DNA of 13,749 nt from Bacteroidales bacterium (GTDB lineage: Bacteria; Bacteroidota; Bacteroidia; Bacteroidales; Tenuifilaceae). Shown here one piece after another: positions 1 to 6,489 of the stretch. The first letter of the stretch is position 1, and every line of letters starts with the position of its first letter. Position numbers and translations under genes: made by a program. Under the pieces are notes generated by a model. It searched no databases. It saw only the letters and a list, made by a program, of their open reading frames with translations, and had not been told where the DNA came from. Where the stretch lies: assembly GCA_003531155.1 (NCBI GenBank), contig DQHR01000012.1, forward strand, positions 1,291 to 15,039, written 5' to 3'.

Positions 1-12
1 ATTAACCATACA

Positions 13-759
13 ATGAAAAAGATTTTTATTTTATTCCCTATAGCTGCCTTATTATTGAATGGCTGCGGTAATAATGGCAATGTAAAAATACATCAACCAA
101 ATTCAGTTGAAATGGAAGGTGATGTTGTTAGCGGTATTAAAAGAATTTATAATGCTGAAGGCAACCTTGAAACTGAAATACCTTATAAAGATTCTTTGCC
201 AGAAGGAATTCAAAAAGAATACTATAAAACAGGTCAACTTTACCGCGAGACTCCTCTTGTAAAAGGTAAACCAAATGGAATTGTAAAAGAATACAGCACC
301 TCTGGCAAGATTTACCGCGAAATGCCAGTAGAAAATGGCAAAGCAAACGGGGTCATTAAGAAATATTATCCCAATGGCATTCTTTTCTCTGAGGCTCCTT
401 TTGAGAACGGTGAACCCAAAGAGGGTTTAAAAGAGTACAACGATAAGGGAGAACTAATAGCAACTCCAAAAATGAAGTTTAAAGGGATTGACAAAACCAA
501 GACCGAGGGAGTGTATATTATTGAGATTACAATGACCGATGAATATATTCAACCATCTTACTCTAATATTATCAAATTTGAAGGCAAGGAGTTACGTAAT
601 CAGGTTCCAACCACTAACGGCAAAGGTATTTTTCGCATATCGGTTCCTAGCGGTACTGTACTAAACAAAACGATAACCTTTGAGGCACGCTACAATACAA
701 TTCGAAAGAATGTATTTATCACCCGCGATACATATACAATTGGTGTAACTAACTTTTAA
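13..759 (+). CDS. MORN-repeat (YwqK-like) lipoprotein
   Basis: This 248-aa protein starts with a lipoprotein signal: a Lys-Lys n-region, a hydrophobic stretch (residues 4-15) and a lipobox LLNGC, with Cys18 the predicted lipidated residue. It is therefore expected to be anchored in a membrane and to face the periplasm or cell surface. Residues about 38-150 hold five MORN-2-like repeats with glycines at 41, 65, 89, 113 and 138, a period of 24 to 25 residues (pattern G-x-x-K-x-Y-x-x-x-G-x-L). Residues 155-248 have no repeat and look beta-rich, perhaps a small sandwich domain. Proteins with this repeat are often labelled 'YwqK family antitoxin', but nothing here shows an antitoxin role. The ATG is the only start that gives a complete signal peptide. 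The next gene starts 4 bp after the stop, so the two are probably co-transcribed. Upstream control lies outside the window. The specific function is unknown. Confidence 0.85.
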   Translation: MKKIFILFPIAALLLNGCGNNGNVKIHQPNSVEMEGDVVSGIKRIYNAEGNLETEIPYKDSLPEGIQKEYYKTGQLYRETPLVKGKPNGIVKEYSTSGKIYREMPVENGKANGVIKKYYPNGILFSEAPFENGEPKEGLKEYNDKGELIATPKMKFKGIDKTKTEGVYIIEITMTDEYIQPSYSNIIKFEGKELRNQVPTTNGKGIFRISVPSGTVLNKTITFEARYNTIRKNVFITRDTYTIGVTNF

Positions 760-763
760 AAAT

Positions 764-1231
764 ATGGAACCGCTCTATATCGATTTTTCAGATTCTGTTT
801 CGCTTTCGGGTAAAACAAAATTTGTTGGAATTTTAATGAGTGCCCTTGGTCTTATTGGTAGTGTATTTTGCATTGTTGAGAAATCGTATGGGCTATCGTT
901 CTACCTAATACTATTTTATTTAGTGTGGGGCGTTTTTATGCTTACGCCTTATCCATACCGCATTACATCTCGAAATAAGCCTTTCATTAAAATTGACGAC
1001 TCAGTAGTTGAGTATAGAACAGCCCCATTTTCATATCCTAGAAAAGAGGAATGGAAAAATATTTCAAGTGTTACCATAAAACCACATTCGCTTATTCTTG
1101 AAACCAATGATAGCCAGAAAAGAAAGGTGACTCTGAACTGGATATCCCAGAGGAATGTTCTCTTAATCAAACAAACTATTAGGGAATATGCGACATTAAA
1201 AGATTTAGATGTCTTTTTGATTAACTCATAA
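764..1231 (+). CDS. Small two-helix membrane protein, function unknown
   Basis: This 155-aa protein was not recognised as a named family. Two hydrophobic segments, about residues 19-37 and 43-61, should form a membrane hairpin. They are followed by a soluble tail of about 90 residues with alternating hydrophobic and charged residues, as in a small beta-domain, and a final amphipathic helix (about 130-150). This resembles bacterial PH-like membrane proteins in layout, but that is inference only. The gene begins 4 bp after the MORN lipoprotein stop, so translational coupling is likely. Its stop codon region overlaps the 3' end of the opposing racemase gene by 6 bp, and no hairpin terminator is visible between the two convergent genes. 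Confidence 0.75.
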   Translation: MEPLYIDFSDSVSLSGKTKFVGILMSALGLIGSVFCIVEKSYGLSFYLILFYLVWGVFMLTPYPYRITSRNKPFIKIDDSVVEYRTAPFSYPRKEEWKNISSVTIKPHSLILETNDSQKRKVTLNWISQRNVLLIKQTIREYATLKDLDVFLINS

Positions 1232-1921
1232 CCATTCTAAAGCAAAATTGGCAATTGCCTTTGCGTGTATATCAAGGGTGTTGAAAAGAGGGATTTCAAC
1301 ATCCTTTTGATTTATTAATAGGGGTATTTCTGTGCAGCCAAGTACAATTCCTTCTGCACCTTGTTCATGTAACTCATTAATGATTTGGATAAATTGTTGC
1401 TTAGTAGCATCAGTAAATACATTCTTTATCAATTCGTTAAAGATAGTTCGATGAATAAACGCCCTAGTTCTATCGGAAGGGATGATGGTATTTATTCCCA
1501 ATTTAGCCAAATTATCTTTATAGAATCCCTGTTCCATAGTCATTTTTGTACCTAACAACCCAACCTTTGATAGATTTTTATTTTTGATTTCGCCAGCAGT
1601 AGCCTTTGCTATATGAACGATCGGTTTAGAGATCTTACTTTGTAGATTCTCGGCATAGTAGTGAAGCGTATTTGCGCAAAGCGCAATTCCATCAACACCA
1701 GCAGCCTCGAGCTTAAGCGAAGCGTCGATCAGCAAATTAAGAACACCTTCATGATCATTCTTTTGATTCAGATCGGCAATATCATTATAGTTAAATGAGT
1801 ATAAAATACAGCGAGCAGCATTCAACCCGCCCAAACGACTATTTACTTCCAGATTGATTAACTTATAGTACTCATGACTCGATACCCATCCTGTACCTCC
1901 TATTAAACCAATTGTTCTCAT
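1226..1921 (-). CDS. Aspartate/glutamate racemase family protein
   Basis: This 231-aa cytosolic protein matches the Asp/Glu racemase superfamily over its full length. The N-terminus is the family opener IGLIGGTGW (residues 4-12). The first catalytic cysteine motif is LCANTLH with Cys82, and the second is LGCTEIPLL with Cys196. Between them are KVGLLGTKMTMEQGFY (119-134) and a conserved HRTIFNEL segment (157-164). Both cysteines are needed for the PLP-independent two-base racemisation of the family, so the enzyme looks intact. The substrate cannot be fixed from sequence; aspartate or glutamate is likely, and broad-specificity amino-acid racemases share these motifs. Usual family length is about 230 residues. 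The ATG lies six bases after the stop of the DUF5916 gene, so both are probably on one transcript. It is too divergent from MurI in layout to be the sole cell-wall glutamate racemase. Confidence 0.88.
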   Translation of the reverse strand: MRTIGLIGGTGWVSSHEYYKLINLEVNSRLGGLNAARCILYSFNYNDIADLNQKNDHEGVLNLLIDASLKLEAAGVDGIALCANTLHYYAENLQSKISKPIVHIAKATAGEIKNKNLSKVGLLGTKMTMEQGFYKDNLAKLGINTIIPSDRTRAFIHRTIFNELIKNVFTDATKQQFIQIINELHEQGAEGIVLGCTEIPLLINQKDVEIPLFNTLDIHAKAIANFALEWL

Positions 1922-1927
1922 AGCACT

Positions 1928-4375
1928 TTACTTTAAAAACTTTTTTACATATTGATAGTCTAAGTAGTATATAAATTTTAAAGATAAACTATTCGACTGA
2001 GGTGATTTCAATGTCCTTCTAAAATTAGTAGATGGGTTATCATTAAATATATCACTTTCGGTTTCAACGGCATTCTTATAATTGAATGAGAGGAAGCTGC
2101 CAGGCGCAAATTGCCATGAGTAAACTAAATCGATATTAAAGTAGTTTGAGCAATAATTGTTGTTGGTATTATAATTATTACTTGGTGTAACCTCACCATC
2201 CTTCTCAAGGTTAAAGAATTGAAGGTATTTGGCAGAATTCATGTAGTGTCTAGCTGATAAAATCAACGACATATCATTTTTAAATATGAACTGAAGGCTA
2301 AACTTGTTCTCAAATGTAACCAATCTACGACCCCCGAAAATGATGGAATCTTCAGAAATGGCATCAACATAACCAAAATTGAAATTGTCTTTAGAATATC
2401 TGAAATCATATCTAAATGATAGTTTATCATTATATCGATACCTTAACGTGGTGCTAATGCCATAATATTTCCCCTCGTATTCTTCCAGAAAATCTGCAAA
2501 ATCAGTATGGATATTAAATCTTAGTGCTTTTCGTGAATCTGATGCAAACCCAACATTCATATAGTAAAATCTGATTTTCCTAAAGTACCGCCCCTCGCTC
2601 CTAGGCTCATTGTAATCGTAACTTTTTGTAGGATTAAACTCACCAACGATGCTAATTGCTGCATAGTTCAGAAAATCAGCATATAGAGATATGCCCATTT
2701 TACTTTCAATTGGCTTACCAGTTTCGGGGTTTGTACTATAATTCAAGTATAACTCATTATAGGAATCTCTAAAAAATCGATTTGGCTGGTAGGTATTATA
2801 ATCGATATAAAAATTATTTCTCATTTTATTCCCAATAACATAATAACCCATATCCCTAGAGTCGTAGGTTTTATTAATGAATGTATGAGATGCTCCGAAC
2901 TGAAAATTGCCTGAAATTTTCCGAGCTCCAAACAAATAACGATAACCTGTAAGAGTGGTAAAAGTATTGGGAAGAGTATCGTTTTTAGTGTATTTCTGGC
3001 TTAACGCAACATTTGCATCCATAGCGTAGCTATGGTTTTTATTTTCAAGGGTTAAACCTGAACCTGTAACATTTGCCACATTGCTCGATTTGTCCTTAAT
3101 CATATTAGTGTTCATCAGGTAAAATGATGAGCTATTTTTCATTTGCTGATCGAATACCACTACGTTATAGTTTGTTAAAGGCTCTGTAAGAATTCTACGC
3201 CTATTACCAACTGAGTCCTCAATAGTTGCATAAGTATTCTCGGTTATTGCATTAAAAATGCCAATGCCAAGACCATTATTATCTCTACCAGATATTTTAA
3301 TGGCATTCAACATTTTAGCACTCGAAGGGTTTTCCTTAATTTTTTCACCCTCATTCAATTGATCTGATACATCATAAAACCCTGATGGCGTTTTACCTAT
3401 TCGTCGTGAATAGAATAAACTGTTTTTATTAAAAAGTTCAACACCCTCCTTGAAAAATGGCCTATTTTCAGAGTAAGTTACTTCCTGATAGCTCAAATTC
3501 TTAACCTTATTGTCGGATTGAACTTGACTAAAATCGGGCAGGAGCGTTAAATCGAGTGTAAATTTTTCGTTAATGCCATACTTTAAATCTGCTCCAAAGT
3601 TGTAAGAGAATGAATGGTTATAGTTTGCTAGCTTCCCATCAACAATATTTGGTGATTCTTCGAAATATGTAGTAATAAAGGGGGTTAACGATAGCCTTAA
3701 TGGTGCATTGATGTTGGAAATTCCATTCAACTTACCCCAGTAGGTCAATGAGCTGTTTACCCCTTTGGGCACCAGACTCCACTGTGCAAACTCTTGTCTT
3801 CGCTCAATCGATCTGGTTGTTTGAAATCCCCAAACCTGCTCTTTTGTAGAAGGGAATCGAATTGCCGAGTATGGAATTCTCATCTCAACACACCACCCTT
3901 TATCAGTTATCTGAACTTTGCTCTCCCAAACAGTATTATAGGTAGGATCTAATGCCTTACTATCAATCTGAACGCCCGAAGCGTAAACCCCAAATATGTA
4001 TGCATCTTGCTGATTATTGTATGTATCAAAACATATTCTAAAAAGATCTGCTCTTATGGAAGCATCCCTAACACCCAATTCATGAAGTATACTATCAGGA
4101 TAATCATCATACATCATTGCTCCAACATAGATAGCATAATCATCATAAACTATTTTAACCTCTGTTTTTTGTGAAACAGGTTTCCCTTCATCCGGAGTAT
4201 TTTGCATGAACCCATCAGCAGGCATTACATCAAGCCAAACCGATTCATTTAATACACCGTCAATTCTTGGAGGGGTTATAGTTCTAATAGCAGTGTACTC
4301 CTTGTTTGTACTTTGAGCTAGCAAGTTCTGTCCTACTATAACCAGTAAAACTACAATTACATAAGTTTTTCTCAT
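1928..4375 (-). CDS. DUF5916 outer-membrane protein with CBM9-like N-terminal domain
   Basis: This 815-aa protein has a Sec signal peptide (hydrophobic residues 4-19, cleavage likely after LLAQ). Residues about 25-215 form a carbohydrate-binding family 9-like domain, with the typical opening TPPRIDGVLNESVW (34-47) and later AIYVG and WCVEMRIPYSAIRFP elements. The rest, about 220-815, is rich in alternating aromatic and polar residues and ends in strand-like segments (SLKFIYYLDYQYV), as expected for a large outer-membrane beta-barrel of DUF5916. Family members are common in Bacteroidota and often annotated 'carbohydrate binding family 9 domain-containing protein', but their ligand is not established. 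The gene leads a two-gene unit with the racemase. It diverges from the methyltransferase gene across 159 bp. No TAnnTTTG motif was found on its upstream side, so its promoter is unassigned. Confidence 0.87.
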   Translation of the reverse strand: MRKTYVIVVLLVIVGQNLLAQSTNKEYTAIRTITPPRIDGVLNESVWLDVMPADGFMQNTPDEGKPVSQKTEVKIVYDDYAIYVGAMMYDDYPDSILHELGVRDASIRADLFRICFDTYNNQQDAYIFGVYASGVQIDSKALDPTYNTVWESKVQITDKGWCVEMRIPYSAIRFPSTKEQVWGFQTTRSIERRQEFAQWSLVPKGVNSSLTYWGKLNGISNINAPLRLSLTPFITTYFEESPNIVDGKLANYNHSFSYNFGADLKYGINEKFTLDLTLLPDFSQVQSDNKVKNLSYQEVTYSENRPFFKEGVELFNKNSLFYSRRIGKTPSGFYDVSDQLNEGEKIKENPSSAKMLNAIKISGRDNNGLGIGIFNAITENTYATIEDSVGNRRRILTEPLTNYNVVVFDQQMKNSSSFYLMNTNMIKDKSSNVANVTGSGLTLENKNHSYAMDANVALSQKYTKNDTLPNTFTTLTGYRYLFGARKISGNFQFGASHTFINKTYDSRDMGYYVIGNKMRNNFYIDYNTYQPNRFFRDSYNELYLNYSTNPETGKPIESKMGISLYADFLNYAAISIVGEFNPTKSYDYNEPRSEGRYFRKIRFYYMNVGFASDSRKALRFNIHTDFADFLEEYEGKYYGISTTLRYRYNDKLSFRYDFRYSKDNFNFGYVDAISEDSIIFGGRRLVTFENKFSLQFIFKNDMSLILSARHYMNSAKYLQFFNLEKDGEVTPSNNYNTNNNYCSNYFNIDLVYSWQFAPGSFLSFNYKNAVETESDIFNDNPSTNFRRTLKSPQSNSLSLKFIYYLDYQYVKKFLK

Positions 4376-4534
4376 GAATGATTATATATAACCTAAGTGA
4401 TAGATAATTAATGAAATAACAAATAATTTTTACATATCATTTTGTATGAACTGTAAGATTACCTAGAGGTCAAAAAGTTTAAATTCATTTTGAATAATTA
4501 GCTTTTGCCATAAGCATTTTCTATATTTGACGGC
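4376..4534. other. Divergent intergenic region between DUF5916 gene and methyltransferase
   Basis: This AT-rich region separates two divergently transcribed genes. The methyltransferase side holds a clear TATATTTG -7 motif at 4522-4529. The opposite side shows no good -7 match. No ORF, strong hairpin or long repeat was seen. Confidence 0.6.
4504..4529 (+). promoter_or_regulatory. Bacteroidota-type promoter abutting the methyltransferase start
   Basis: A TAnnTTTG element (TATATTTG, 4522-4529) lies just upstream of the methyltransferase ATG at 4535. A TTTG at 4504-4507 could serve as the -33 box, but the gap of 14 bases is shorter than the usual spacing of about 19. If the -7 box is used, transcription would begin within a few bases of the ATG, giving a leaderless or nearly leaderless mRNA. 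Confidence 0.5.
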
Positions 4535-5704
4535 ATGAAAAAACTAAAGTTTATTGATCTGTTCTGCGGTGTGGGTGGATTTCATCTAGCCCTTAAAGAA
4601 TTTGATGCTGAGTGTGTTTTTGCATCTGATATTGATGCTGATTGCAGGCAGGTATACAAGAATAACTTTGGACTTGAACCTTATGGCGATATAACAAAAG
4701 TAAACGAGAAAGCTATTCCTCCTCACGATATCATTTGTGCGGGTTTTCCTTGTCAGGCATTTTCCAAGGCTGGATACCGTAAAGGTGTAAGCGATCCAAG
4801 GGGTACACTTTTTTACGAGATAGTTCGAATTGCCAAGCAGCATCAGCCTAAATATCTAATTCTTGAGAATGTTCGAAACCTTGCTGGGCACGATGGAGGA
4901 AATACTTGGAAAGTAATTCGTCACAACCTACGAGAAATTGGGTACAACGTCTCCGATGAGCCTATCATATTTAGCCCACACTATTTAGGTATTCCACAAC
5001 ATCGCGAAAGAGTTTTTATACTTTGTAAACGAAAGGATTTAGGAGATCTACCTGCCTTTTCATTTGATAAAAAGAGTAAACCTACCAGCGATGCATTTTC
5101 GGTTCTGCAACCCGATAACGAAATAGAAAACATTAAAAAATATAAACTTAATAAACGAGAAATTGCTTTAATTGACCTTTGGAACGAATTTGTATCAATT
5201 GTTAAGGAAAATTTACCTGGATTTCCTGTTTGGAGTGAGTGGTTAAAGGAGATAGATGGAACCGATAATATACATTCCTACCCAAAGTGGAAGCAGGATT
5301 TTATCTATAAAAATAGCAACCTCTTTGGCTCGAACAAAAAATCAATGCATAAATGGCTTCAGAAAGCCATGGCAAATCCTGATTTCAACGGAGCTAAAGC
5401 CAAATTCGAGTGGCAAGCAGGAAAAACAAACGAACCAAACCTTTGGGATACCATTATGCATTTTCGTCCTTCAGGACTCAGAGCAAAAGCACCAACACAC
5501 TATCCGGCTTTAGTTGCAATTACCCAAACATCTATTATTGGTCCACGAAAAAGAAGGTTAACCCCACGCGAATGCGCACGACTGCAAAGCATTCCTGATA
5601 ATTACCAGCTGCATCCAACCGATAGAATTGCCTACAAACAGCTTGGAAACTCGGTAAATGTTGACGTTGTTAAACTTTTTGCAAAACTTCTTCTCAGCAA
5701 GTAA
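4535..5704 (+). CDS. Cytosine-C5 DNA methyltransferase, apparently solitary
   Basis: This 389-aa enzyme transfers a methyl group from S-adenosylmethionine to cytosine C5 in a specific DNA site. All main motifs are present in canonical order: motif I DLFCGVGGF (8-16, SAM binding), motif IV GFPCQAFS (70-77) with catalytic Cys73, motif VI ENV (111-113), motif VIII QHRERVFIL (155-163), a variable target-recognition region (about 170-315), motif IX around RRLTPRECARLQSIP (340-354) and motif X QLGNSVNVDVV (369-379). The length is normal and no key residue is missing, so it should be active. The recognition sequence cannot be read from the protein. Neighbours are an outer-membrane protein gene and an RDD protein gene, with no restriction endonuclease, Vsr or control protein, so it is either an orphan regulator or epigenetic methylase, or a relic of a restriction-modification system. 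The ATG start gives the expected short N-terminus before motif I. Confidence 0.95.
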   Translation: MKKLKFIDLFCGVGGFHLALKEFDAECVFASDIDADCRQVYKNNFGLEPYGDITKVNEKAIPPHDIICAGFPCQAFSKAGYRKGVSDPRGTLFYEIVRIAKQHQPKYLILENVRNLAGHDGGNTWKVIRHNLREIGYNVSDEPIIFSPHYLGIPQHRERVFILCKRKDLGDLPAFSFDKKSKPTSDAFSVLQPDNEIENIKKYKLNKREIALIDLWNEFVSIVKENLPGFPVWSEWLKEIDGTDNIHSYPKWKQDFIYKNSNLFGSNKKSMHKWLQKAMANPDFNGAKAKFEWQAGKTNEPNLWDTIMHFRPSGLRAKAPTHYPALVAITQTSIIGPRKRRLTPRECARLQSIPDNYQLHPTDRIAYKQLGNSVNVDVVKLFAKLLLSK

Positions 5705-5731
5705 AAAGTTCTGGTTTTAAGAAACGAAATC

Positions 5732-5739
5732 TAGTTTTG
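5732..5739 (+). promoter_or_regulatory. Possible -7 box (TAGTTTTG) for the RDD gene
   Basis: TAGTTTTG fits TAnnTTTG and sits about 90 bases before the preferred RDD start at 5827. A TCTG at 5710-5713, 18 bases upstream, is only a partial -33 match. It abuts the candidate terminator stem, so the two calls cannot both be trusted fully. Confidence 0.3.
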
Positions 5740-5773
5740 TTCTAATTAGTCTGCTTTAGTATTGGATTAGAAC
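5739..5773 (+). terminator. Possible weak terminator after the methyltransferase
   Basis: An 8-bp inverted repeat, GTTCTAAT (5739-5746) and ATTAGAAC (5766-5773), encloses a 19-base loop and is followed by a T-rich run (TAATTTTTT). The stem is short and AT-rich and the loop large, so this is a weak candidate. Confidence 0.3.
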
Positions 5774-5826
5774 TAATTTTTTATAAATTGCAAGATGAAC
5801 TTTCGTTTAACCCTAATACTAATTTT

Positions 5827-6309
5827 ATGGAACAAGTTGACAAAAAGTTTGCAGGTTTCTGGTGGAGATTCCTTGCAATTATCATTGATGGATTAATCCT
5901 AGGTGTTGTAAAATGGATTGTTATTACTCCAATCCTTGCTACTCTTGGTTTTGGTGCATTCAAGGCAGCAACATCAGGCGAAATGGATGAGGTAGCAGCA
6001 ATAGGTATGGTTGGTGCTTTCGCTGGAGCAATGGCCATGGTATGGATCTTTACAATTATTGCTGGATGGCTATATTTTTCTTTAATGGAATCGTCAAAAT
6101 TCCAAGGAACAATTGGCAAACTTGCATTAGGAATTATTGTTACCGACATGGAAGGTAACAAAATCTCTTTCGGAAAAGCAACAGGTCGCTATTTCGGTAA
6201 AATTATATCAGGCATCATCCTATATGTTGGCTTTATGATGGCTGGATTTACTGAGAAGAAACAAGGGTTACACGATATTTTAGCAGGAACATTGGTTTGG
6301 AAAAAATAG
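5827..6309 (+). CDS. RDD-family integral membrane protein
   Basis: Counted from the ATG at 5827 this is a 160-aa protein with the RDD domain layout. The first helix begins FWWRFLAIIIDGLIL (11-25), carrying the family Arg14 and Asp21. A hydrophobic segment follows at about 57-86, then the conserved TIGKLALGIIVTD (95-107) and a third helix (about 125-141), and the end holds GLHDILAGT with the second Asp (Asp150). RDD proteins are small multi-helix inner-membrane proteins; some have been linked to ion transport, but no substrate can be assigned here. The reading frame can be extended to a TTG at 5788, adding 13 polar residues. I prefer the internal ATG because the family normally starts just before the first helix. 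The strong hairpin after the stop makes this a single-gene unit or the end of the methyltransferase transcript. Confidence 0.88.
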   Translation: MEQVDKKFAGFWWRFLAIIIDGLILGVVKWIVITPILATLGFGAFKAATSGEMDEVAAIGMVGAFAGAMAMVWIFTIIAGWLYFSLMESSKFQGTIGKLALGIIVTDMEGNKISFGKATGRYFGKIISGIILYVGFMMAGFTEKKQGLHDILAGTLVWKK

Positions 6310-6332
6310 AAACACAATCTATTTTCAATGGT

Positions 6333-6361
6333 AAAAGGGAGGCTAAAGCCTCCCTTTTCTT
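6333..6361 (+). terminator. Intrinsic terminator after the RDD gene
   Basis: A perfect 11-bp stem, AAAAGGGAGGC (6333-6343) pairing with GCCTCCCTTTT (6348-6358), closes a TAAA loop and runs into T-rich sequence. This is a classic Rho-independent terminator and separates the RDD gene from the transglutaminase operon. Confidence 0.9.
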
Positions 6362-6385
6362 TTTCTCTTTAAACAATCATTTTAC

Positions 6386-6393
6386 TATATTTG
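6386..6393 (+). promoter_or_regulatory. -7 box (TATATTTG) for the transglutaminase operon
   Basis: TATATTTG fits TAnnTTTG exactly and lies 28 bases after the terminator. It predicts a start point near 6398 and a leader of about 90 bases before the ATG at 6490. There is no good TTTG at the usual -33 distance; the upstream sequence there is T- and C-rich. Confidence 0.45.
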
Positions 6394-6489
6394 AATACAT
6401 TTTATGCATCAAATCAAACTTTCTCCCTTTTAAGGAGTCTACCATTATGTTGAAATAACCTAAAATAAAACTCTAAAATCTAATTAACC

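Noticed and set aside
13..759. Antitoxin of a toxin-antitoxin pair (YwqK label)
   Set aside because: The protein has a lipobox and is exported, and no toxin gene lies next to it in the window; the label comes only from the repeat family.
4535..5704. A hidden restriction-modification system
   Set aside because: No neighbouring gene has nuclease motifs, and the gaps on both sides hold no further coding frame.
5788..5826. Upstream TTG start for the RDD protein
   Set aside because: The extra 13 residues are polar and unlike the family N-terminus; the ATG at 5827 fits better.
5781..6161. 126-aa minus-strand frame opposite the RDD gene
   Set aside because: It is the antisense of a well-recognised membrane protein; its composition is a mirror of the hydrophobic codons.
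6404..6433. Short leader ORF (MHQIKLSPF) before the transglutaminase operon
   Set aside because: Nine codons with no supporting features; expected by chance in a 90-base leader.
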